A program made the translations under genes and the position numbers. A model generated the notes under the pieces. The model saw nothing but the letters and a program-made list of their open reading frames with translations, was not told where the DNA came from and did not search any database. A DNA stretch of 55,980 bases, taken from the NCBI GenBank assembly GCA_043812795.1, contig JBDRLU010000054.1, forward strand, positions 1 to 55,980, read 5' to 3'. Source of the DNA: JBDRLU01 sp043812795. Lineage in GTDB: Bacteria > Chloroflexota > Dehalococcoidia > Dehalococcoidales > UBA2162. Below are positions 8,205 to 15,179 of the stretch, piece by piece. The first letter of the stretch is position 1; every line of letters starts with the position of its first letter.

Positions 8205-8891
8205 ATGGCCGCTAAAATAAGGATTTTGATTGCCGATGACCACGCCGTATTGCGAGAAGGGATGCGCGATATACTGAGTAGAGAAAAGGATTTTGAAGTC
8301 GCCGGTGAAGCCAGAGATGGGCAGGAGGCAGTGGAGCTGGCAAAGGAATTAAAACCTGACGTTGTGGTTATGGATATTGTCATGCCCAGACTCACCGGCG
8401 TCGAAGCTACCAGGCTGGTGAAAGAAGTAAGCCCTTCAAGTGCCGTTTTAATATTGACCGGATACAGCGATATTCGCTATATCCTCGGGCTTCTGGAAGC
8501 TGGGGCCTGTGGGTATCTATTGAAAAGCTCTCGTAGTAGCGAGGTTGTCGATGCTATTCGAACGGTGCGGTCTGGAGAATCGGTCCTTGACCCGGTAGTC
8601 ACACGTAAGTTGCTCCAACGTGTCATGGGGGCTAGCTCAACACCTAAAACCAATGGTACCAACAGCGAGCTTACCAGCCGGGAGCTCGAAATATTGCGGG
8701 CAGCAGCCAAGGGGATGAGTAATAAAGACATTGCCTCGGCTCTCTTTGTCAGCTTACGTACGGTGAAGGCCCACCTGACTAATATCTTCAATAAAATGGG
8801 TTGTGGCAGCCGTACCGACGCTATTATCAAGGGGTTGAAGCAAGGCTATATCACCCTCGATGATATCCAGCGTGATGGAGAAGGTGAATAA
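8205..8891 (+). CDS. NarL/FixJ-family response regulator
   Basis: 228 residues. The REC domain (1-125) has the acidic pair D11/D12, phospho-acceptor D57 in VVMDIVMP, T85 and K107. A LuxR-type helix-turn-helix follows (about 154-210: LTSRELEILRAAAKGMSNKDIA...VSLRTVKAHL), which binds DNA. AAAGGAAGG precedes the ATG. The kinase gene starts three bases after the stop, so the two are a cognate pair. The position back-to-back with the FNT channel operon makes that operon a plausible target, as NarL regulates nitrite/formate genes in other bacteria; this is inference. Confidence 0.9.
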   Translation: MAAKIRILIADDHAVLREGMRDILSREKDFEVAGEARDGQEAVELAKELKPDVVVMDIVMPRLTGVEATRLVKEVSPSSAVLILTGYSDIRYILGLLEAGACGYLLKSSRSSEVVDAIRTVRSGESVLDPVVTRKLLQRVMGASSTPKTNGTNSELTSRELEILRAAAKGMSNKDIASALFVSLRTVKAHLTNIFNKMGCGSRTDAIIKGLKQGYITLDDIQRDGEGE

Positions 8892-8894
8892 ATA

Positions 8895-10373
8895 ATGGAA
8901 GGCAAGTTCAAGCTTACCGAACACAATTATCGCTACCTCTTCGAGAACGCCAGTGATGCCATGTGGGTTCATGATATGGCTGGTAACCTTATCGATGTCA
9001 ATACGGCAACGGAGAGACTGACCGGGTTTACCCGGCAGGAGCTTTTGAACAAAAATGTGAAAGATTTTGTTACCGGTAAATATCTGAAGCTGGCCAGGGA
9101 TGTCCGCCGCGAGTTACTGGACGGTAAGGAAATTAACCAGCCTTATGACCAGAGATTGGTCAGAAAAGATGGCACAATCAGGGCATTGAAGTTAGTAACC
9201 AGCCTGGTCACTATTGATGGCGAACCAAAGGGGTTTCAGCATATTGCTCGGGACGTAACCGAAGAGAAGCAAATGGCAGAGATGCTTTCCAGAATTACGG
9301 ATAGTTCACCCATCCCCACGTTCGTCATCGACCTGCAGCACCGGGTTACCCACTGGAATACCGCTATCGAGTCCCTTTCCGGCGTCAGCAGTGAGAGAGT
9401 CCTCGGTACTGACCGGCAATGGCGGTCCTTTTACTCCAGAAAGAGGCCAACCATGGCTGATTTGATTGTAGATGGCGCCTCCGCCGAAGAAATTGAAACA
9501 TATTATCAAGGTAAATATAAGAAATCTAAACTAATTGATGGCGCCTATGAAGCCGAAGATTTCTTTACCGACCTGGGTAAAGATGGAAGATGGCTTCATT
9601 TTACTGCCAGCCCGCTGACCAACCAGGAAGGAGAGCTAGTCGGTGCGCTGGAGACCCTGCAGGATATCAGTGAGGAAAAGAAGCTGCAACAGAATATGCA
9701 CTACTATGTCCAGCTTATCACCCGGGCTCAAGAGGAAGAAAGAAAACGCCTGGCTCGTGACTTACATGATGACGTTTCTTCTTCGTTGCTTCTTCTTATC
9801 CAACGCCTTGATGCCACTATCCCGAGCAACCGGACCAAGCAAGCACAGGCACTTCGGGATAAACTGCATACCTGGCGCAGCCAGGCCGTCGAAGCACTGG
9901 AGCATGTCCGGCGTTACGCTCAGGACCTGAGGCCTCGTATTCTCGATGACCTGGGTCTGGTGCCGGCGCTGGAGTGGATGGCCGAAGACCTTGAAAAGAA
10001 TCACGGCATAGAGGCTCAGGTCAAAATCGTCGGTGACGAGCGGGACCTGTCCGCTGAAGTGCAGCTATTACTTTTCCGTATTGCCCAGGAAGCATTAAGC
10101 AACATCAGAAGGCATGCCAGGGCTTCTGATGTGACTATCAGGCTCAAATTCGGCGACGACGCTATCAAGATGACGGTTACTGACAACGGTTGTGGTTTTG
10201 CCGTACCGCCGAGGTTTGAGGACCTGGCTAGTACCGGTCGTCTTGGCGTTATGGGTATGGTCGAGCGTGCCCGGCTGCTACGTGGTACTCTGAATATTAA
10301 GTCGGAGCCGGGTATAGGGACGAAAGTTATTACCAGACTGCCTTACTATCCGGTAGAGCTGGACTATCCATAA
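8895..10373 (+). CDS. Soluble PAS-PAS histidine kinase, NarX/DegS type (HisKA_3)
   Basis: 492 residues with no membrane segment, so it senses a cytoplasmic signal. PAS1 covers about 8-125 (YRYLFENASDAMWVHD), PAS2 about 130-262. The dimerisation domain carries the phosphorylated H291 in RLARDLHDDVSSSL, the HisKA_3 signature of NarL-pairing kinases. The HATPase domain is about 375-487, with N-box EALSNIRRHA and G-box DNGCGF. PAS2 contains an insert of about 40 residues (RSFYSRKRPT...KSKLIDGAY), a form seen in PAS domains that may carry a ligand. It is encoded immediately after its regulator, with start ATG at 8895. Confidence 0.9.
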   Translation: MEGKFKLTEHNYRYLFENASDAMWVHDMAGNLIDVNTATERLTGFTRQELLNKNVKDFVTGKYLKLARDVRRELLDGKEINQPYDQRLVRKDGTIRALKLVTSLVTIDGEPKGFQHIARDVTEEKQMAEMLSRITDSSPIPTFVIDLQHRVTHWNTAIESLSGVSSERVLGTDRQWRSFYSRKRPTMADLIVDGASAEEIETYYQGKYKKSKLIDGAYEAEDFFTDLGKDGRWLHFTASPLTNQEGELVGALETLQDISEEKKLQQNMHYYVQLITRAQEEERKRLARDLHDDVSSSLLLLIQRLDATIPSNRTKQAQALRDKLHTWRSQAVEALEHVRRYAQDLRPRILDDLGLVPALEWMAEDLEKNHGIEAQVKIVGDERDLSAEVQLLLFRIAQEALSNIRRHARASDVTIRLKFGDDAIKMTVTDNGCGFAVPPRFEDLASTGRLGVMGMVERARLLRGTLNIKSEPGIGTKVITRLPYYPVELDYP

Positions 10374-10427
10374 TTCCGGGTAAAACCGGTTTATAGCTTG
10401 GTTGTTCCCGTTGATTTATGAGCTGTC

Positions 10428-11672
10428 ATGACTATACTTGCCCTGATAATCGTAACCGCACTGGTTCTGGAATTTGTTCTTGAGACCGCTGCCGATATAC
10501 TGAACTTGAGATCTCTTAGAGCTAAATTGCCACCTGCTCTCGATGGGATTTACCGAACCGACGAGTATCGGACGTCTCAAGAGTACGCACGTTCACGAAC
10601 ACGTCTCGGGCTCATGACCCGAACATTAGGCCTTTTGATTCTATTTTCCTTCTGGTTCGGTCACGGTTTCAATTACCTCGACCAGATAGTTAGAGCGTGG
10701 GGCTTTAATCCAATCGTCAGCGGGCTATTCTATTTCGGGATACTCGGTGCTGCCTATAACCTACTGACACTGCCAGCCAGTATCTATGCTACCTTCGTCA
10801 TTGAAGAACGGTTCGGGTTCAATCGGACATCAGTGTCTACCTTTATCATGGACAGGTTGAAAGGCCTGGCGCTGCTTGTCATTATAGGGTCACCTTTGCT
10901 GGCAGGAATTCTCTGGTTGTTTGAGTATACGGCCCCTTACGCATGGCTGTGGGCATGGTTCGCTGCCGTCCTTTTCACCGTAGTTCTGGAATTCATATCT
11001 CCGATATGGATAATGCCTCTCTTCAATAGATTTACCCCCATGGGGCCGGGCGAATTGAAAGAAGCTATCCAGAATTATGCCCGTTCCGCAGGTTACAATA
11101 TCGGAAAAATTTTCGTCATTGATAGTTCCAGGCGTTCCGCGAAGACCAATGCCTTCTTTACCGGCTTCGGACGCAGCAAGCGTATTGCTCTTTTCGATAC
11201 CCTGGTTGATAAACACACCGTTCCCGAACTGGTTGCCATCCTTGCCCATGAAATCGGCCACTATAAGAAAAAACACGTTGTGACCGGGATGATTATCGGC
11301 ATCGCTCAGGCTGGCCTGATGTTTTATCTCCTTTCCAGCTTTCTGGGTAGCGACGGCCTGTACCGCGCATTTTATCTGCAGTCGCCGTCTATTTATGCCG
11401 GCCTGGTCTGCTTTGGCTTTATCTACATGCCGCTGGAGTTTGTGTTATCGATAGCACTGCAGGCCCTTTCTCGGAGAAACGAATATGAGGCTGACCGGTT
11501 TGCCGCCCAGACTATCGTTGAACCCGCCGAACTTGCCAATGCACTCAGAAAACTATCAGCGAGTAACCTCGCCAACCTGACACCGCACCCATTTTATGTT
11601 TTTCTTAACTATTCCCACCCTCCATTATTGGAGCGAATTCAAGCTATTCAGCGGATAACTAGTAAGCAATAG
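10428..11672 (+). CDS. M48 family (Ste24/CAAX prenyl protease-like) membrane metalloprotease
   Basis: 414 residues with about seven hydrophobic segments. The zinc site is HEIGH (H274, E275, H278), and the third ligand is E352 in NEYEADRFA. Length, the long N-terminal membrane region and the motif SAKTNAFFTGFGRSKRI before the metal site match Ste24-type M48A proteases. These cleave substrates within a membrane-enclosed chamber. Bacterial members take part in envelope protein quality control; no prenylated substrate is implied. There is no strong Shine-Dalgarno, and a 54-base gap separates it from the kinase gene, so it may be read through from the two-component operon. Confidence 0.85.
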   Translation: MTILALIIVTALVLEFVLETAADILNLRSLRAKLPPALDGIYRTDEYRTSQEYARSRTRLGLMTRTLGLLILFSFWFGHGFNYLDQIVRAWGFNPIVSGLFYFGILGAAYNLLTLPASIYATFVIEERFGFNRTSVSTFIMDRLKGLALLVIIGSPLLAGILWLFEYTAPYAWLWAWFAAVLFTVVLEFISPIWIMPLFNRFTPMGPGELKEAIQNYARSAGYNIGKIFVIDSSRRSAKTNAFFTGFGRSKRIALFDTLVDKHTVPELVAILAHEIGHYKKKHVVTGMIIGIAQAGLMFYLLSSFLGSDGLYRAFYLQSPSIYAGLVCFGFIYMPLEFVLSIALQALSRRNEYEADRFAAQTIVEPAELANALRKLSASNLANLTPHPFYVFLNYSHPPLLERIQAIQRITSKQ

Positions 11673-11703
11673 TACCTGTTAAATCATTTTGGAAAAGAGT
11701 TTG

Positions 11704-11732
11704 TTGACAACTTTCAAGTCTCAGGTTATGCT
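11704..11732 (+). promoter_or_regulatory. Strong predicted promoter for the zinc-ribbon gene
   Basis: Perfect TTGACA (11704-11709), a 17-base spacer and TATGCT (11727-11732). The start codon is at 11861, so the leader would be about 120 bases, unusually long for a 104-residue protein. Confidence 0.65.
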
Positions 11733-11860
11733 ATGTGCGGTAGGTTTTTAGGTCATTGCCTACTTGGGAGAATCTGAATATTTATACTTTTCAAAAAACA
11801 AAAGGTTGCACCAGTGTTGGATGGCCTAACCCTAACCACAAATAAAAAGGAGGTCATCCA

Positions 11861-12175
11861 GTGAGTTTTGAGGACAAGATACTTCAGTGTTCTGAATGCG
11901 GCGCCACATTTACCTTTAGCGCCAGCGAACAGGAATTCTTCGCATCCAAGGGCTATACCAACGACCCCAAGAGATGCCCGACATGCCGTCAGGCGAGGAA
12001 GACCGACAGGTCAACTGGAGGCAGCCATTTTGGCTACAATTCTTCACGCCAGATGTTCCCTGCGGTATGCGCTGAGTGTGGCAAAGAGACTGAAGTACCC
12101 TTCCAGCCACATGACGACCGGCCAGTGTACTGCCGGGACTGTTACCAGAAGATGAAGCCGACCAGGCGGGTATAG
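11861..12175 (+). CDS. Zinc-ribbon protein (CxxC-x17-CxxC type)
   Basis: 104 residues starting at GTG, with AAGGAGG eight bases upstream. Two zinc-binding units are visible. The first is CSECG near residue 10, paired with CPTC near residue 39. The second is CAECG near residue 70, paired with CRDC near residue 91. This layout matches the small zf-trcl / CxxC-x17-CxxC proteins common in Chloroflexota and Deltaproteobacteria, often annotated as zinc-ribbon or cold-shock-associated proteins. Its molecular role is not established. It has its own strong promoter and long leader. Confidence 0.8.
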   Translation: MSFEDKILQCSECGATFTFSASEQEFFASKGYTNDPKRCPTCRQARKTDRSTGGSHFGYNSSRQMFPAVCAECGKETEVPFQPHDDRPVYCRDCYQKMKPTRRV

Positions 12176-12197
12176 CTTAAGTCATCGGTAGCGCGGA

Positions 12198-12216
12198 GCT
12201 GGCAAAATTTGCCGGC
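12198..12216. terminator. Hairpin between convergent genes, possible terminator
   Basis: GCTGGC and GCCGGC arms with an A/T-rich centre (GCTGGCAAAATTTGCCGGC). It sits between the zinc-ribbon gene and the converging usp fragment. There is no T-run, so factor-independent termination is doubtful. Confidence 0.3.
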
Positions 12217-12306
12217 ACCTTCAATAATAGTATTGGGTCGTTATGGTCAATTTTATGTTGGCCATAAATATGTGTTTTGTTTTTATTTACCTGAGGGCGT
12301 GGTATC

Positions 12307-12609
12307 TCATTGTGGCCTGACCAGAAAGACAGGACTGGAAACGCCGCGTAAAACCTTATCGGCGATGCTGCCGTATTCCCAACGACTGATTCCCGAAAAT
12401 CCGTGGGGCGTCATGACAATAAACCCAGGTGGATTCCTTTCTGCATAGCCGATAATCTCATCGGCTGGTTTCCCCATCAGTACCTCGGAGTGAATCTTTA
12501 GACCGGTGAGGGCCAGGCGTTTTTCGATTTGGGAAAGGTACTTTTCAGCCGCTTTCCGGTAGTATTCTTTCATTTTGTTTGCATAATCACAGTAACACCT
12601 TGCTTTTTA
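12307..12609 (-). pseudogene. 3' part of a universal stress protein gene split by an insertion
   Basis: The frame from 12573 (MKEYYRKAAEKYLSQ) to the stop at 12307 encodes the C-terminal ~88 residues of a UspA-family protein. It includes the helix before the second half, then EVLMGKPADEIIGYAE and the nucleotide-loop region MTPHGFSGISRW..GS..DKVLR, ending VFLVRPQ. Full-length Usp proteins have about 140-150 residues and start with a VPLD strand that is missing here. The missing N-terminal half is found, in the same orientation, at 14841-15032. Upstream of the Met the frame runs about twelve codons into unrelated insert sequence before a stop. An internal ATG could in principle still be used, but no ribosome site precedes it. 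Confidence 0.8.
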
Positions 12610-12625
12610 GCCTAAAGGTGGGCAT

Positions 12626-12654
12626 TTGACAATCAAATCAGCCAGTGCTAAGTT
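12626..12654 (+). promoter_or_regulatory. Predicted promoter for the mutase, near the left end of the element
   Basis: Perfect TTGACA (12626-12631), a 17-base spacer and TAAGTT (12649-12654) preceded by an extended -10 TG (12646-12647). It would produce a leader of about 155 bases before the mutase ATG at 12817, with a terminator hairpin in it. Confidence 0.5.
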
Positions 12655-12707
12655 AAGAACACACATGTGAAATCGATCTATAAGTGGTCGAATTGGGAGG
12701 TATGGTA

Positions 12708-12794
12708 GTGAAAGATCGGGGCGCTGATGTCGTTTCTAAACAGCGGACATCAGTGCCTTTTTTATTTAAGCTCAATGTTGGTAGTAGGCCATAA
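12708..12794 (+). other. Possible 28-codon leader ORF overlapping the attenuator
   Basis: GGGAGG (12695-12700) is followed at good spacing by GTG at 12708. An in-frame ATG at 12702 is too close to the site. The frame runs VKDRGADVVSKQRTSVPF... for about 28 codons to a stop near 12791-12794, and it covers the terminator hairpin. It resembles nothing I know. It could be a leader peptide coupling translation to termination, or chance. Confidence 0.25.
12720..12763 (+). terminator. Intrinsic terminator in the mutase leader (possible attenuator)
   Basis: GGCGCTGATGTC (12720-12731) and GACATCAGTGCC (12746-12757) form a 12-bp stem followed by six T. It lies between the predicted promoter and the mutase start. 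It therefore either ends an upstream transcript or acts as an attenuator. Confidence 0.75.
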
Positions 12795-12816
12795 GAATAA
12801 AAGAGGTAATAAAACT

Positions 12817-14553
12817 ATGGCAGTCAGCAAAGCGGTCAGAGGCTCTAAAACAAGCAAAAATAACTTCGAGGCGACGTTAAGTGAATGGGAGGAAAAAGTG
12901 CGCCAGCCAAGCTTGGCGAGTAAACCAGAGAGAAAAAAAGAATATAAGACACTGAGCGATTACGTCGCTAAACCAATTTATACACCCCTGGACTTGGAGG
13001 GAATAGATTACCAGCGGGATATAGGTTTCCCCGGGCAATACCCGTTTACCCGAGGCAGCATGCCAAATGGCTATCGGTCGCACGATTTTGCCTTCTCCGT
13101 GTCAACCGGGTCAGGGACATGTGAAAGCTGCAATAAGCGGATAAAGTCGCTGATCGCCCTCGGGTCCAAAAATGCAAGTAGCTACGTAGACCTTCCCACT
13201 CAGATAGCACTGGATTCGGACGACCCGAGAGCGAAGGGGGAAGTAGGCAAGATAGGCACGGCAATCGCCTCTCTGGCTGACGCTGAAGGACTATTAGACG
13301 GCATTGATATCAGCAAGTATAACATGGGCTTTGGTGCGTCAAACTGTGTGGCTTTTCTTCACCTTCCGCTCATGCTCGCAATGGCTGAAAAGCGAGGCGT
13401 CAAGCCGGAAGATTTGCCGAGCTTGCGCTTGCAGAATGACCCCTTCAAGGAGTACTCGGGGCGGGGCACTTTCATCTTTCCGGTACCAATAGCTATCGAA
13501 CTGTCCACAGATGTCAAAGAATACCTTGTCCACTATATTCCACAAAAACACCCCGAACGAATACGCGCCGGGTCAGTTTGCACGACGCAATTATCGTGGT
13601 GTGGTATCGGTGCCGGAAAGGAATTAGGCTTTGCCCTGGCCCACTTTGCTACCTACATTGATTCCGCTCTGCGAAGAGGACTGAAACTCGAGGAGTTCGT
13701 GCCCAAGATGGACTGGCATGCTGGCTGTGACTTGGATATTTTTCAGGAGGCGGCTAAATTCCGGGCCGGAAGACGGCTCTTCGCCAGGATGATAAAGGAA
13801 AAATACCACTGCGACTTACCCAAAGTTCAGGCGCTGTATTGCACATGTTTCATATCAAGTCAGCGCATGACTGCCCAACAACCATTCAATAACCTCTGCC
13901 GGATCAGTATGGAAGTACTGGCTGCCATGCTCGGTGGCCTGGAAAATATCGCTGCCCCCGGCTACGATGAAGCTCTGGCCATAATGACCGAACAATCCGG
14001 CCGATTATCCAGCCTGGTAAAATTCATTCTTCTTCACGAATGCGGCTTGGAAAATACCATCGACCCACTGGCCGGTTCATACTATGTCGAAAGTTTGACC
14101 AAGCAAATTGAAGAAGAGGCACAATACTGGTTCCAGAAGATAGAAGACATTGGCGGCGCTGTGGCCGCTGTTCAGAAGGGCTTCCACCATCAGGAAGAGC
14201 TAAAAGGCGTTTATAAGGAAGCAAAGCTAGTCGCCTCGGGAGAACGAACGGTCATCGGCGTTAATCGCTTCCGGCTCAACGAAGAGCCACCAGTGGAAAT
14301 CTTCCAGGGAGACCCTAAAGATGAACAGCGCCAGATAGAACGCCTGAAGAAACTTAGAGCCGAAAGAAACAATGCGCTGGTTGAAGAGAAACTTGCCAGG
14401 TTAGAGGACGCTGCTTATAAGAAAGTCAAAGATAATAAATTTAACATTATTCCGGCCGTGCTGGACGCCGTGAAAGTTTATGCAACTCATGGTGAAATAG
14501 GCAGAGTGACCAGGAAAGTCTTCGGCGAATATAAGGCACCAACTACTATCTAA
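12817..14553 (+). CDS. Divergent methylmalonyl-CoA mutase-like large subunit, no B12 domain
   Basis: 578 residues from the ATG at 12817 (AGAGGT upstream); the frame is open 30 codons earlier, but that part overlaps the terminator. The TIM-barrel catalytic core of the acyl-CoA mutase family is clear: DLPTQIALDSDDPRAKGEVG, LQNDPFKEY, TAQQPFNNLCR.S.E.LAA.LGG and IDPLAGSYYVE. The C-terminal cobalamin-binding domain is absent, as in two-subunit mutases, but no small subunit lies nearby. Two signature regions differ from methylmalonyl-CoA mutase: the N-terminal R.Y.G...AEE segment is replaced by a Ser/Thr/Cys-rich stretch, and the usual HSQTSG before TAQ(D/Q)PFNN reads CTCFISSQR. The substrate is therefore probably not methylmalonyl-CoA. 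It is the cargo of the element in usp. Confidence 0.8.
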   Translation: MAVSKAVRGSKTSKNNFEATLSEWEEKVRQPSLASKPERKKEYKTLSDYVAKPIYTPLDLEGIDYQRDIGFPGQYPFTRGSMPNGYRSHDFAFSVSTGSGTCESCNKRIKSLIALGSKNASSYVDLPTQIALDSDDPRAKGEVGKIGTAIASLADAEGLLDGIDISKYNMGFGASNCVAFLHLPLMLAMAEKRGVKPEDLPSLRLQNDPFKEYSGRGTFIFPVPIAIELSTDVKEYLVHYIPQKHPERIRAGSVCTTQLSWCGIGAGKELGFALAHFATYIDSALRRGLKLEEFVPKMDWHAGCDLDIFQEAAKFRAGRRLFARMIKEKYHCDLPKVQALYCTCFISSQRMTAQQPFNNLCRISMEVLAAMLGGLENIAAPGYDEALAIMTEQSGRLSSLVKFILLHECGLENTIDPLAGSYYVESLTKQIEEEAQYWFQKIEDIGGAVAAVQKGFHHQEELKGVYKEAKLVASGERTVIGVNRFRLNEEPPVEIFQGDPKDEQRQIERLKKLRAERNNALVEEKLARLEDAAYKKVKDNKFNIIPAVLDAVKVYATHGEIGRVTRKVFGEYKAPTTI

Positions 14554-14653
14554 TAGCTGCCTGAACTAGGTCTACTGGCGCAAATATATGCTTGGAGTTA
14601 GCAGAGTAGCGCTCTCGGCCGTACGCTGAACTATCATTGCATATAACTGACAT

Positions 14654-14857
14654 TTGTTCAATTTAGCTCAACCATACAAAAATACGTTTCGTGACAGGTC
14701 ACGAAACTACCAGCAAGTTAAGGATCCGGACTTCCAGACAAAGCGGGACTTCGTAGAAAACATGGGCATCACTGTTTGGCTTGACGGTGAAAACGTAGAA
14801 ATTACCGGTTTCATACCTACTGAAGAAGGTGCGATTGTGACTACGCGCTCTTGTTAA
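14654..14857 (+). pseudogene. C-terminal remnant of a probable serine recombinase
   Basis: A 67-residue frame starting at a TTG without a ribosome site. From about residue 20 it reads F..KRDFVENMGITVWLDG, then ENVEITGFIPTEEG. This matches the C-terminal pattern of large serine recombinases (KR..L..L...V.V.DG.VEI...IPT). Its stop codon lies in the flanking usp DNA, so the frame runs through the predicted crossover core. The catalytic N-terminal domain is missing from the window. Integrase genes commonly abut their attachment site, which fits. Region 14554-14653 shows nothing recognisable. The family call rests on a short stretch. Confidence 0.45.
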
Positions 14858-15032
14858 CATGGCCTCCCCAGTTGAGCTCCATGGATGCCTCCGGGTAATC
14901 GCTCAATACCGGCGGCTCATCAGTTACTCTGAGCAAAACCACGTTGGTTTGTCTAGTGCCTTCCTGTTTAGCCAAGGCTTCGGTATGCGGTAACGCTGCC
15001 TCGGCCAACGGCACCAATGTCCTCTTATACAT
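14841..15032 (-). pseudogene. 5' part of the split universal stress protein gene
   Basis: Starts at ATG 15032 with TTGGAGG well placed, MYKRTLVPLAEAALPHTEAL, then VVLLRVTDEPP and the segment ending NWGGHVNK. This is the first beta strand and helix of a UspA fold. After the NK codons the frame enters insert sequence and stops two codons later (SA, TAG). The continuation lies at 12573-12307. The normal VPLDGS is VPLAEA here, so the gene may also have decayed by point changes. A 63-residue peptide could still be made but would lack the nucleotide loop. Confidence 0.8.
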
Positions 15033-15108
15033 TATTTGACCTCCAAGCCGCTGCTCTACGTTTGGCTTTTGTTCACATTTTCATTACGCTGGAGGTATTT
15101 TGAGAAAA

Positions 15109-15139
15109 GCTAACCCCTCTCGTTACGAGAGGGGTTAGC
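15109..15139 (-). terminator. Intrinsic terminator after the glutamate-synthase-like gene
   Basis: A perfect 14-bp stem, GCTAACCCCTCTCG and CGAGAGGGGTTAGC, around a 3-base loop. On the minus strand it is followed by TTTTC, 40 bases past the stop of the gene at 15180. Confidence 0.85.
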
Positions 15140-15179
15140 GGAAAAGTCCCTTTTTGCACTGTAACCCTAAGGCAAGAGA

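Larger units (their letters stand above)
12580..14855 (+). mobile_element. Integrated element inside the usp gene (attL/attR-like ends, mutase cargo)
   Basis: The two usp fragments join exactly if this segment is removed: right flank codons ...HVNK continue into NK-MKEYYRK of the left flank. The 5-base sequence TTGTT is present at both junctions (12575-12579 and 14851-14855). The inner ends form an imperfect inverted repeat: GCATAATCACAGTAACACCTT at the left against GCGTAGTCACAATCGCACCTT at the right on the other strand, about 16 of 22 positions. Joined head to tail, they give an attP-like partial palindrome around TTGTT, as expected for serine integrases. The insert holds a promoter, a leader, an acyl-CoA mutase and a recombinase-like tail. 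The interruption is seen directly; the mechanism is inferred. Confidence 0.7.

Noticed and set aside
12307..12573. The usp 3' fragment taken as an independent short stress protein
   Set aside because: It lacks the first strand of the fold and a ribosome site, and the missing half is found in frame across the insert.
12575..14855. A classical IS element with transposase and target duplication
   Set aside because: No transposase frame is visible; the ends sit asymmetrically against the 5-base repeat and fit an integrase att core better.
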